A stretch of 64,000 nucleotides of DNA from Algicella marina (GTDB lineage: Bacteria > Pseudomonadota > Alphaproteobacteria > Rhodobacterales > Rhodobacteraceae), in contig NZ_CP046620.1 of NCBI RefSeq assembly GCF_009931615.1, positions 1-64,000 on the forward strand, in the 5' to 3' direction. A model generated the notes under the pieces. That model saw only the letters and a list, made by a program, of their open reading frames with translations, had not been told where the DNA came from and made no database searches. The position numbers were made by a program, and so were the translations under genes. Positions 17,892 through 25,516 of this stretch are shown here, one piece after another (the first letter of the stretch is position 1; every line of letters begins with the position of its first letter).

Positions 17892-17907
17892 GCGTGAAAA
17901 CTCACGC
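17892..17907. repeat. Small inverted repeat upstream of the XRE gene
   Basis: GCGTGA, spacer AAAC, TCACGC: a perfect six-base inverted repeat between the 52-residue ORF and the XRE gene start. It could be a regulator-binding site or a weak hairpin. Short enough to occur by chance. Confidence 0.3.
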
Positions 17908-17922
17908 TGAGGTTACGCTAGG

Positions 17923-18081
17923 TCAATGTTCGGGTAGGGAGTCCAGACGATGCCGGAAATTCTGAATGGCCTTTTCGACCAAACCCGCCTCTGCATCGAG
18001 ACTGTTGCGTTCAAGCTCGAATTTGAGATACACCATCATACGAAGAAGGGCGTCGAGCTCTTTTTGGTTGGCTTCTGTCAT
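17923..18081 (-). CDS. Small protein of unknown function, 52 residues
   Basis: An ATG-started frame of 52 codons. The product is helical and charged: it begins MTEANQKELDALLRMM and ends with FRHRLDSLPEH. Its heptad-like Leu spacing suggests one or two amphipathic helices. It reads in the same direction as the XRE gene about 100 bases downstream. The ribosome site is weak (GGAAAG about 14 bases upstream), so expression is uncertain. I do not recognise a family. The protein-like composition, unlike the surrounding frames, is the reason for listing it. Confidence 0.45.
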   Translation of the reverse strand: MTEANQKELDALLRMMVYLKFELERNSLDAEAGLVEKAIQNFRHRLDSLPEH

Positions 18082-18699
18082 AGTCGTAAGTCAATCTTTC
18101 CGTAGCGTTCAGCTCAACTGCGCGTTGATCGAGAAGAGCACAGTTTGCGACGTAGCGCGAATACACATCCCCCACACCAGCAATGACAGAACATCCTTGC
18201 AGATGGGTGATGCGTTTTCGCAGCGCCCTGTCATCGCGAACGCACATCCGCGCCGCGCCGCAGCCCCAATTTCCGAGCCATTCGACTCACTTTTCGAATC
18301 ACTTTTCATCAACACAGAAGGCAAATTCCCGGTTTTTTTCGAACATCCGGCCGCTTGTACGGGTGCTTGGTTGCGCAGTTTAGCGCCACGCCTATTAGGC
18401 GAGTGCCGGAAATTCAAGTTTCGTGGGGAATGAGTCAGGAAGGGGAAAAGCCCCCCGGTTCGCCCCTTCCTGGGCCCGGATTTTGCAGAATGGCACGCGG
18501 TCCACTCTACCTTGAGTAGTCGCAGGCGCGCCGATCTCCGGGCGTTCTGATGCCGATTAGAGAAACTGGAAGGCTAGCAGGTGACCTGCCAGGCCTACCC
18601 CTCACTCAGCACCTCGCAACCGACTGGATCGCTGACATGTCGGAGCTACCTGCCTTTGACAACGCAGGCCGAGCGGCGACACGATCCGGCCGTATCGCA
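18082..18699. other. Gene-free interval of 618 bases
   Basis: No frame here looks like protein: the ORFs present are Ser/Arg-rich with no hydrophobic pattern or ribosome site. The only structured element is the ten-pair hairpin at 18436-18472. The rest holds nothing I can name. Confidence 0.5.
18436..18472. terminator. Ten-pair hairpin in the 18.1-18.7 kb gap
   Basis: CAGGAAGGGG and CCCCTTCCTG pair perfectly around a 17-base loop. It lies downstream of the minus-strand GNAT gene that ends at 18700, so it could end that transcript, though no T-run follows on that strand. Confidence 0.4.
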
Positions 18700-19344
18700 T
18701 TATTCGGCCGCGACAGCCATCTGGTCGCTTCGATCGAGCAGCCCTTGTTCCATGGCGCCGGGCGCGTCCCAGCGGCCCTCGGTGCGGATCAAGGCATAAG
18801 GGTCGGATGACAGGGTAATCGCGTCCTCTGGCAATTCACCCTCCCAGATCATCTCCATATAAAGGAAGTTAGAGTCCGCATAGACACCGGTGTCCTTGCT
18901 CCGCTCTGCCACTTTGCATCCGAACATTTTGTACAGAGGGATCAGATCCTCTCGCGCATGGCCGACGACCTTGGAGAAGCCTTTGCGGGTGCAGTGCTGG
19001 AAGGCGGCACGCACGAGAGTGAAGACGATGCGAGTATTCCGGAATGGCGGCCGCACGGCGACGCGCTCGATCTTGGCAAATCCGCCGAAGTAGCGGATGC
19101 GTAGGCAAGCTGCCGGTTCCTGTCCTACCCACCCGATCAGATGCGTGGCGCAGAAATCGTTTCCATCGAACTCCTCCTCATAGCCGTAATCTTGCTCCGT
19201 CATATAGACGGCCGCACGGATCGCCGTGACACGCATGATGTCCTCAATGGTTTCTGCGTGGGTGACAGACATCTTGCGAGGCTGCGGGCTTTTCGCCGGT
19301 TTGCCGGAGATTGCGGGTCTGAAATCGATGCTTCCGTCGGGCAT
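18700..19344 (-). CDS. GNAT-fold acyltransferase
   Basis: A 214-residue protein with a GNAT core: the substrate strand LIGWVGQEPAACLRIRYFGGFAKIERVAVRPPFRNTRI leads into the acyl-CoA loop region and LVRAAFQHCTRKGFSKVVGHAR. The RPPFRNTRI stretch replaces the usual Q/RxxGxG/A, a deviation seen in N-acyl amino acid synthase and autoinducer-synthase-like branches, so a long-chain acyl donor is possible. The first about 25 residues are polar and may be a linker or a mis-set start. It stands alone, with non-coding DNA on both sides. The substrate is unknown. Confidence 0.75.
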   Translation of the reverse strand: MPDGSIDFRPAISGKPAKSPQPRKMSVTHAETIEDIMRVTAIRAAVYMTEQDYGYEEEFDGNDFCATHLIGWVGQEPAACLRIRYFGGFAKIERVAVRPPFRNTRIVFTLVRAAFQHCTRKGFSKVVGHAREDLIPLYKMFGCKVAERSKDTGVYADSNFLYMEMIWEGELPEDAITLSSDPYALIRTEGRWDAPGAMEQGLLDRSDQMAVAAE

Positions 19345-19862
19345 GGGGTATCCTGTCCTTCTAGATAGGGGGGGAGATAGGGGGGAAATCGCGTTTCGCG
19401 GCGCGAAACTCTTGGGGACTGGTCACTACATTGGTTGGCAGGCCATTGCCCGATGACGTCGGTAACAAAGACGCGGTTTCGGGAAACGACTATACAAATC
19501 TGCCGGAAGTCTCAGGTGCGCCCGTACTGCTGCCTTGAGTTGGCGAAGCGATACGAACAGCACCTGTTGCGAACGCAGCATTTGCTGCTGCATTCCTAGG
19601 GTGCAAGTTTGTGGCGAATTCTCCACAATTCTGCCACTTAAGTATATGTTAATACGCCAAGTACTAACTGAACGCCGCAACCACAGATTGACCAACCATC
19701 TGGATATAAAAAGCTTTTCCACGATTCATTCCTCAGGCAGAGCCGATCCGTTACTGCGTTTGTGTCTGTTCACACGTTCAAATTGAAAAGTTAGCTGGTG
19801 TTAAGATTATTGGCAGGCTAACGTTTTAGCAGCAGACTGATGCGGATTCGCAGCGGGGAACA
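19345..19862. other. A+T-richer intergenic region of 518 bases
   Basis: This gap separates the divergent GNAT and LysR genes and is visibly richer in A+T than the coding DNA. It must carry both promoters. It contains a CtrA-type box at 19638-19652. No protein-like frame or structured RNA was recognised. Confidence 0.5.
19638..19652. promoter_or_regulatory. CtrA-type box TTAA-N7-TTAA
   Basis: TTAA, seven bases (GTATATG), TTAA matches the spacing of the full CtrA recognition site in alphaproteobacteria. It is 210 bases before the LysR gene and about 300 before the GNAT gene, so the target is unclear. A+T richness raises the chance of a random match. Confidence 0.35.
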
Positions 19863-20876
19863 ATGAACCGAGCGGTGATCGATCCGTCCTGGGATGATCT
19901 GAAGACATTCCTTGCATGCGCGCGAACACTGAGTTTTCGCGCCGCAGCCAAAAAGCTCAACCTAACGTCATCAACCGTTGTCCGACGTATCGGTGCACTC
20001 GAGGAAGAACTCGGTTTCAAGCTGTTTGACCGACTTCCGAACGGAGTACAGCTTACCAGAGAGGGTTCACGGCTTGTCGCAAGTGCCACGCATCTGGAGC
20101 AGGGTGCTTTCGATCTGCAGCGCCGTATTGAGACTTTCGACCCGGACAAACGCGGTATCGTGCGGATCGCGGCGATGGAGGGGCTTGGTGCCTTCTGGCT
20201 GATGCCGCGGCTGATTCCCTTTCAGCGATCAAATCCGATGATGGTGGTGGATCTGAACGCGACCGACAGGCTGGTAGATGTCAGTCGTATGGAGGCAGAT
20301 GTGGCGATCCAGTTTGCGGAGCCTGACAACCCGCATGTCGTCAGGCGACGTTTGGCTTCGCTACACGTCTATCCCTACGCCTCGCGTCGATACATCGAAC
20401 TGTACGGCGTGCCCAAGACCAAGGCGCAGATGATGGATCACCGGTTGGTGGACAAGGTCGGGTCTGGGCAGGACAACGGCACATGGCCGAACTACTTGGG
20501 AATAGACGACATCGAGGGGATCGTCGGCATTCGTACGAACTCCTCCGCTGCGCATCTCTATGCCATCGAGCGTGGTGCCGGTATTGGGGATCTGCCTACA
20601 TTTGCCTCTGCTCTTGCACAGGATCTCGTGCCGATCGATGTTGGCATCCATCACCGTATCGACGTCTGGTTGACCTATCATCCGGATGCCAGACGCACCC
20701 CCCGGGTGGCTACCATGATCGACTGGCTGATCTCTTCCTTCGACGGTTCCAAGTTTCCGTGGTTCCGAGACGAGTTTATTCATCCAAGCGCATTTGTTGA
20801 GTTCGACAGCCGCCACTGGCAGGACAGCCAGGCGGCGGGCTACGCCGCTGCTGGCTTTTCCAAGGAATTGCCCTGA
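19863..20876 (+). CDS. LysR-family transcriptional regulator
   Basis: A 337-residue regulator. The N-terminal winged helix-turn-helix is clear: FLACARTLSFRAAAKKLNLTSSTVVRRIGALEEELGFKLFDRLPNGVQLTREG. It is followed by an inducer-binding domain with RGIVRIAAMEGLGAFWLMPRL and SRMEADVAIQFA. The C-terminal 25 residues run beyond the usual LysR length. The ATG at 19863 follows GGGGAAC. It is convergent with the cytochrome of the molybdenum hydroxylase locus, so it does not sit in the standard divergent position relative to a target; the GNAT gene on its other side is divergent and may be the target. Confidence 0.92.
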   Translation: MNRAVIDPSWDDLKTFLACARTLSFRAAAKKLNLTSSTVVRRIGALEEELGFKLFDRLPNGVQLTREGSRLVASATHLEQGAFDLQRRIETFDPDKRGIVRIAAMEGLGAFWLMPRLIPFQRSNPMMVVDLNATDRLVDVSRMEADVAIQFAEPDNPHVVRRRLASLHVYPYASRRYIELYGVPKTKAQMMDHRLVDKVGSGQDNGTWPNYLGIDDIEGIVGIRTNSSAAHLYAIERGAGIGDLPTFASALAQDLVPIDVGIHHRIDVWLTYHPDARRTPRVATMIDWLISSFDGSKFPWFRDEFIHPSAFVEFDSRHWQDSQAAGYAAAGFSKELP

Positions 20877-20901
20877 TCCGTATCGTCTCGGGCTAATTGG
20901 G

Positions 20902-20961
20902 TTCCCGTGATACGGGAAATGAGATGAGAATAGCAGACTTTGTGGAAGTCCTGAACTTCCA
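20902..20961. terminator. Two adjacent hairpins between convergent genes
   Basis: Hairpin one: TTCCCGT (20902-20908), loop GAT, ACGGGAA. Hairpin two: TGGAAGT (20943-20949), loop CCTGA, ACTTCCA (to 20961). Both are seven-pair perfect stems in the gap between the LysR gene and the cytochrome gene, which read towards each other. Neither has a strong T-run. Together they probably mark the end of one or both transcripts. Confidence 0.5.
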
Positions 20962-20979
20962 AGACCAAGTCCGCCCTGC

Positions 20980-21597
20980 TTAGGGGCAGGGCATGCCTGC
21001 TTCGGTCCAGATTATCATGTCGTCGAGGTGTTGTTGCATCGTGCCGGGAGTTGGTTCACGGCTGCCACCAGGATCGAATCCCCAGGCGATGAAGGAGCGA
21101 ATTTCGGCGTCATGGGTGATGTGTTCGATCAGCCCGGCACCATCACGGCCGCCGTTTCGCTGCGGGTCGCGCAACTGTGCGCAGATTTTCGGACCGGGGA
21201 TGTCGAACCAGACGAACTCCGCGGGGGCCAGCATCCAGGGATGACCGGTGTGCGGGGCCGCGTGAGGCATTATGTTGGGGCGCGTTGACTCCACATGGCA
21301 CGTGGCACAAGGCAGGGTTTCGGCACCGATGCGACTTTCGCCGGCATCGACGTTCATGCCGTGGGGACGACTGGTGCCGAAGGAGGGGCCGGTCCACATT
21401 GGCAGGTTGCTGGCATCGGTGTGGCAGTTCGCACAGCGGGGATGGCTGACGACGGCATGAATGCGATCCCACGCCGCCAGGCCGTCAGCAGTGCTGACAG
21501 GGGACTCCGGGCGGTTGATCGAAAGCTCCACCCCCGCCGAGAAAGCGGCGGAGGCGGCAAGGGTCATGGCTGTAAAGCCAATGCCAATCGGCTTCAC
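20980..21597 (-). CDS. Secreted dihaem cytochrome c of the molybdenum hydroxylase operon
   Basis: About 205 residues with two covalent haem motifs, CANCH and CATCH. The start is taken as the GTG at 21597, which overlaps the stop of the upstream gene as GTGA and immediately gives a signal peptide (VKPIGIGFTAMTLAASAAFSAG); a longer reading from 21621 would overlap by 28 bases. Translation is probably coupled to that of the molybdopterin subunit. The cytochrome is likely the periplasmic electron acceptor for the hydroxylase, as in isoquinoline-1-oxidoreductase-type operons that carry a c-type cytochrome. This is the last gene of the operon. Confidence 0.85.
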   Translation of the reverse strand: MKPIGIGFTAMTLAASAAFSAGVELSINRPESPVSTADGLAAWDRIHAVVSHPRCANCHTDASNLPMWTGPSFGTSRPHGMNVDAGESRIGAETLPCATCHVESTRPNIMPHAAPHTGHPWMLAPAEFVWFDIPGPKICAQLRDPQRNGGRDGAGLIEHITHDAEIRSFIAWGFDPGGSREPTPGTMQQHLDDMIIWTEAGMPCP

Positions 21598-23765
21598 GCG
21601 AAGTCGACGGACTTGATCCACGGCAACTCGGTCAGCCGCGTCCCGGTCGCCTTGTAGATAGCATTTGCCACGGCGGGCAATGCGGGCGGCAGGCCCGGCT
21701 CTCCAACGCCTGTGGGTGCCTCGGTGGAGGGGACGATGTGCACCTCGATTTCCCCGATGTCGGATATGCGTAGCAGTTCGTAATCGTGGAAATTTGTCTG
21801 GTCGGCAGCGCCGTCGGTAAATGTCACCTCGTTCAGCATGGCAGCGCCGATGCCGTAGCCGATGCCGCCTTCCATCTGAGCGCGGATGACATCAGGGTTG
21901 ATGGCCACGCCGCAATCGACCGCACAGGTGATTTTCTCGATCTTCACCGCGCCGTCGCGAAGCGAGACTTCGGCGACCTGAGCGACGTAGCTGGAGAAAC
22001 TCTTGTGCACGGCGACGCCGCGGAAGCGGCCTTCCGGTGCGGGAGTATCCCATCCAGATTTATCTGCGACCAACCGAAGAACGCCGGTGAGGCGCTTGCG
22101 GTCGGTGTCTTCACCTGAGAGCAATTCCAGGCGCAGGTCCACGGGATCGCGACCGAGGGCTTCAGCTGCCATATCGAGGCCGACTTCCATGGCGTAAGCA
22201 GTATGGGTATTGCCCACCGACCGCCACCAGAGGACCTTGTTGGGAGTCTGGGCGTCGGTCAAACCCACGCTCATCACCGGCAGGTCGTAATGCGTGTCGG
22301 CAATGCCTTCGACGGAAGTGTGATCGATACCGTTGTGAACAACGAAACTTTCCATCGCTGTTCCCTTGAAGATCGATTGGGTGGCAATGCGGTGGTCCCA
22401 ACCAGTGATCTTGCCATCGTCACCAATGCCAATACTCAGGCGATGGGCGGCCATCGGCCGATACTGCCCTCCCGGAAAATCGTCTTCGCGCATCCAGACA
22501 AGTTTTACCGGGGTTTGGTCGCCATAGAGTGCAAAGGCCATGGCCGCTTCGGCGTTATAGTCGGCGGTGAAGTTGGCGCGTCGTCCGAACGATCCGCCGG
22601 CGTAGAGTGTCGTGATTTCCACCTGTTCGGGTTCGAGCCCCAAGACGGCAGCAAGGACGGCCTTGGAGATGGTCGGGAATTGGCAGCCGTCATAAAGCAT
22701 GACGCCATTTTCCGTCGGTGCGACCGTACAGTTCAGTGGTTCCATTGGTGAATGCGTGAGGTAGGGGAAGAAGAAATCAGCTTCCACCTTTTTCGGTGCC
22801 GCCTGCACTGCTGCTTCCACTGCTGTGCGGTCGGCGCCAGGACGGGCCTCCAGCTCCGGAGTTTCCAGCATGGTCATGTGTTCGGCCTTGATAGCATCAG
22901 TGGACCGGGTTTCAGCCGCCGTCAGATCCCATTCAGCCGTGATTGCCTGGCGGGCCTGGAAGGCGGCCCATGTGGACGTGGCGTAGACTACCACGCCTGA
23001 ATTGTCGGGTAGGGCTTTGGCATCGAGATAACCGTGCAGACCTTCGGCCGCGGAAGCGTCGAAACTTGTCAGCTTGCCGCCCTGGTTGGGACAGCGCAGG
23101 ACATTGGCGTAAACCATGCCGGGCAGTTGAACGTCCATGGCGAATTGTGCGGTGCCATCTGTCTTGGCGATACTGTCCTTGCGGGAAAGCCTATTCTGAC
23201 CGATGAGTGTGAATTCGGATGGATCCTTCAACCTCGGCTCCGACGGAGCCTCCATTGCGGATGCGGCAGCCACGAAATCGGCGAACGTACCCCGGCGATC
23301 ACCACTCGTCAGCACGCCCTTTGAAACCTGTACGTCACCAGGCTCGACACCCCACTCCGCTGCAGCAGCCGCGACGAACATGGCCCGAGCGGCAGCACCG
23401 GCCTGACGATACTGCATCCAGGAGTTGGCTATCGCAGTAGAGCCGCCTGTACCCTGTGCACCCATGAGGGTGTTGTTATAGGTTTCATCCGCCGGAGCGA
23501 AGTCGAACAAAATGGTTTCCCAGTCGGCGTCCATTTCCTCGGCGATGATAGTAGTAAGGCCAGTGGTTGTGCCCTGGCCCATCTCGAAATGCTTGAGTAT
23601 GGCGGTGACGGTACCATCGGTGCCTACGCGAACGAAAGGGTTCAGCGCTACCGGCGACGTTTCGCTATTGGCGAGCACGCCTTCCGGCGTGAAGCCGATT
23701 GCGAAGGCCCCGGCGACGGCGGCGGTTCCCCTGAGGAAGCCGCGGCGGGAAGTGGCTATGGTCAT
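21594..23765 (-). CDS. iorB: Molybdopterin-binding subunit of an isoquinoline-1-oxidoreductase-type dehydrogenase
   Basis: A 723-residue large subunit of the xanthine-dehydrogenase superfamily in its two-gene Ior form. The N-terminus carries a Tat export signal (SRRGFLRGTAAVAG), so the folded enzyme acts in the periplasm. Typical segments include FEMGQGTTTGLTTIIAEEMD, GGSFGRRA (cofactor contact) and, near the end, APTGVGEPGLPP with the catalytic Glu of this superfamily. These enzymes hydroxylate N-heterocycles or oxidise aldehydes, using molybdenum-cytosine-dinucleotide; the actual substrate is unknown. It lies three bases after the 2Fe-2S subunit gene and overlaps the cytochrome gene. Confidence 0.93.
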   Translation of the reverse strand: MTIATSRRGFLRGTAAVAGAFAIGFTPEGVLANSETSPVALNPFVRVGTDGTVTAILKHFEMGQGTTTGLTTIIAEEMDADWETILFDFAPADETYNNTLMGAQGTGGSTAIANSWMQYRQAGAAARAMFVAAAAAEWGVEPGDVQVSKGVLTSGDRRGTFADFVAAASAMEAPSEPRLKDPSEFTLIGQNRLSRKDSIAKTDGTAQFAMDVQLPGMVYANVLRCPNQGGKLTSFDASAAEGLHGYLDAKALPDNSGVVVYATSTWAAFQARQAITAEWDLTAAETRSTDAIKAEHMTMLETPELEARPGADRTAVEAAVQAAPKKVEADFFFPYLTHSPMEPLNCTVAPTENGVMLYDGCQFPTISKAVLAAVLGLEPEQVEITTLYAGGSFGRRANFTADYNAEAAMAFALYGDQTPVKLVWMREDDFPGGQYRPMAAHRLSIGIGDDGKITGWDHRIATQSIFKGTAMESFVVHNGIDHTSVEGIADTHYDLPVMSVGLTDAQTPNKVLWWRSVGNTHTAYAMEVGLDMAAEALGRDPVDLRLELLSGEDTDRKRLTGVLRLVADKSGWDTPAPEGRFRGVAVHKSFSSYVAQVAEVSLRDGAVKIEKITCAVDCGVAINPDVIRAQMEGGIGYGIGAAMLNEVTFTDGAADQTNFHDYELLRISDIGEIEVHIVPSTEAPTGVGEPGLPPALPAVANAIYKATGTRLTELPWIKSVDFA

Positions 23766-23768
23766 GGC

Positions 23769-24230
23769 TCAGCCCTCCAAAGTTTCGGCGGCGCGGTGGA
23801 TGGCGGCGCGGATGCGGGGATAGGTGGCGCAGCGGCAGGCGTTGCCGGACATCACGTCGTCAATGTCCTGATCGCTTGGTTTTGGGGTGGTCTGCAGCAG
23901 GTCGATGGCTTGCATGATCTGGCCGGACTGGCAGTAACCACACTGGACGACATCAAGTTCGCGCCATGCTGCTTGTACCGCATCGGCCACGGGGCTGGCG
24001 GCACCTTCTATGGTGGTGATCTCCGCACCCTCGACATCGCCGAGCGGCATCTGGCAGGAACGGACGGCAACGCCGTCAACATGGACGGTGCAGGCACCGC
24101 ACATGGCGACTCCGCAACCGTATTTGGTACCGGTCAGGCCCGCGCCGTCGCGAATGGCCCAGAGGAGCGGTGTGTCGGGCGGGGCGTCGATGATGGTGGA
24201 ATTACCATTGAGCTTTAGAGTCGTGGCCAT
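23769..24230 (-). CDS. iorA: 2Fe-2S subunit of the isoquinoline-1-oxidoreductase-type dehydrogenase
   Basis: A 153-residue iron-sulfur subunit. The plant-ferredoxin-type cluster is bound by [14 protein letters not shown] plus a later Cys (RSCQMP), and the second, helical cluster by [11 protein letters not shown] and [12 protein letters not shown]. It shuttles electrons from the molybdenum centre of IorB towards the cytochrome. It has no signal of its own and should be carried out through the Tat pathway with IorB. The ATG at 24230 follows GGAGA; an upstream start at 24302 would run through the operator region. First gene of the operon, divergent from the tetR gene. Confidence 0.94.
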   Translation of the reverse strand: MATTLKLNGNSTIIDAPPDTPLLWAIRDGAGLTGTKYGCGVAMCGACTVHVDGVAVRSCQMPLGDVEGAEITTIEGAASPVADAVQAAWRELDVVQCGYCQSGQIMQAIDLLQTTPKPSDQDIDDVMSGNACRCATYPRIRAAIHRAAETLEG

Positions 24231-24286
24231 GGAAATCTCCCTGGATTGGAAAATGGTATCCGGTGAACCTTGGGGTAAACTGGTGA

Positions 24287-24343
24287 GTGTAAGCTGACGC
24301 ACTTGGTCGCAAATGTAAACCGACGAGTTTACTTGTTCGCAAA
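24287..24343. promoter_or_regulatory. Repeated operator region between iorA and the TetR gene
   Basis: A perfect inverted repeat GTAAAC-CGACGA-GTTTAC (24315-24332) is the obvious TetR-type operator. It is embedded in an imperfect direct duplication: ACTTGGTCGCAAA (24301-24313) recurs as ACTTGTTCGCAAA (24331-24343), and GTAAGCTGACG is echoed by GTAAACCGACG. The divergent genes start at 24230 and 24361, so bound regulator would cover both promoters. Autoregulation and control of iorAB are inferred from position. Confidence 0.6.
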
Positions 24344-24360
24344 AACTTTATAGCGGTGGT

Positions 24361-25008
24361 GTGGAACCAGAAAAACGTGGCTTTGTAGGTAAGATGTGCG
24401 TCCCCAATTTCAAGCAGCGGCAGATACTGGAAGCCGCCATCACGGAGTTCACCGCGCGTGGGTTCGAAGGCGCGAGCATGGACAGAATCTCGGCGCTGGC
24501 GAATGTTTCGAAGCGGACCGTCTATAATTACTTCGACAGCAAGGAAGCGCTGTTCCGGACAATTTCGGAGCAGATCTGTGACGAGGTGCGGCAGACGATC
24601 GATGTTACCTACGACGCGTTTCAGCCCTTGCGGCCACAGTTGATGGAATTGGGATTGGCCGAAGTGCGCCTTTGCCGGTCTGAATGGTTCATGCGCGTGG
24701 CACGGATGGGCATAAGCGAACTATTGAGGAATCCCGAACTGGCCCGGAGACTGGGGTTTTCGGAGCCGCACAAGGATATTTTCGGAAGTTTCTTCAGGGC
24801 GGCGGTGGAGGCTGGCGCGATCGACAGCCCTGTGCCGGACGCGTTGGCCGATCACTTTCTGGCCGGGATCAAAGCCCAGGCATTCTGGCCGGCGATCCTG
24901 TCAGGTGAAATGGTTCCGGAGGCGGCGATGGAAGAAATTGTAGCCAGTGCTGTGGATACGGTGATGCGTAAATTCGAGAACGACGATCTCGCGGTCCGGA
25001 CTACCTGA
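24361..25008 (+). CDS. TetR-family transcriptional regulator
   Basis: Up to 215 residues. The N-terminal helix-turn-helix is intact: ILEAAITEFTARGFEGASMDRISALANVSKRTVYNYFDSKEALF. The rest is the all-helical ligand domain with LMELGLAEVRL and the AefR-like C-terminal segment. The GTG at 24361 and the ATG at 24394 are both possible starts; the ATG has AGGT a few bases upstream. It is divergent from the molybdenum hydroxylase operon across a repeated operator, so it most likely represses that operon and itself, responding to the substrate or a related compound. Confidence 0.9.
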   Translation: MEPEKRGFVGKMCVPNFKQRQILEAAITEFTARGFEGASMDRISALANVSKRTVYNYFDSKEALFRTISEQICDEVRQTIDVTYDAFQPLRPQLMELGLAEVRLCRSEWFMRVARMGISELLRNPELARRLGFSEPHKDIFGSFFRAAVEAGAIDSPVPDALADHFLAGIKAQAFWPAILSGEMVPEAAMEEIVASAVDTVMRKFENDDLAVRTT

Positions 25009-25516
25009 CAATTGCCTCGAACGGATCATAGAGCGCTTCGGAAACCGGGCCAAAGGCGAGATGGGGCAGTATATCGGGCTTGAAGCGCAAATTCTCCAGT
25101 TGGCTTTCGGTGAAGAAACGGCGTTGCGTGACAACGTTCTCTGGGTCTTTCCAGTCTGGCGTCAGGGTGCCGTCGGTAATGGCCGCACGGAAGAACAAGT
25201 CCACCTGATGGTACCCGCTCTCCGGGTCGTGGAATTCATTTATACCAAGCAGGCCGCCGATAGAGATTGTAAGGCCCGTTTCCTCGTGAACCTCGCGCGT
25301 CAGGTTGTCGGGAATTGAACTACCTGCCTCAATGCCGCCGCCGGGGGCGCACCATAGGTCACTCGTGCCGCCGGGATAGGCGTTGACGAGAAGGAGGCGG
25401 CCTGCCTCGACGATAATGGCACGGGCGGCCAAGCGCGGAAATTTGTAGCCCATCTTGTTCTGAACGGGCTTCGGATCACTCCGCTGCCCAGGATATCCCC
25501 TGCTGCGAATCGTCAT
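25001..25516 (-). CDS. NUDIX hydrolase
   Basis: About 171 residues. The NUDIX box reads GGGIEAGSSIPDNLTREVHEETGL: the REVHEETGL core is intact, but the first conserved Glu of the GX5E part is Ser. The fold otherwise has AARAIIVEAGRLLLVNAY and a C-terminal RFFTESQLENL. These enzymes hydrolyse nucleoside diphosphates linked to another moiety. The ATG at 25516 overlaps the end of the alpha/beta hydrolase gene by 41 bases, and the 3' end overlaps the convergent tetR stop by eight bases. Confidence 0.85.
   Translation of the reverse strand: MTIRSRGYPGQRSDPKPVQNKMGYKFPRLAARAIIVEAGRLLLVNAYPGGTSDLWCAPGGGIEAGSSIPDNLTREVHEETGLTISIGGLLGINEFHDPESGYHQVDLFFRAAITDGTLTPDWKDPENVVTQRRFFTESQLENLRFKPDILPHLAFGPVSEALYDPFEAIVR

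Noticed and set aside
18109-18417. 102-codon minus-strand frame in the 18 kb gap
   Set aside because: No hydrophobic pattern, Ser/Lys-rich, no ribosome site; unlike any protein I know.
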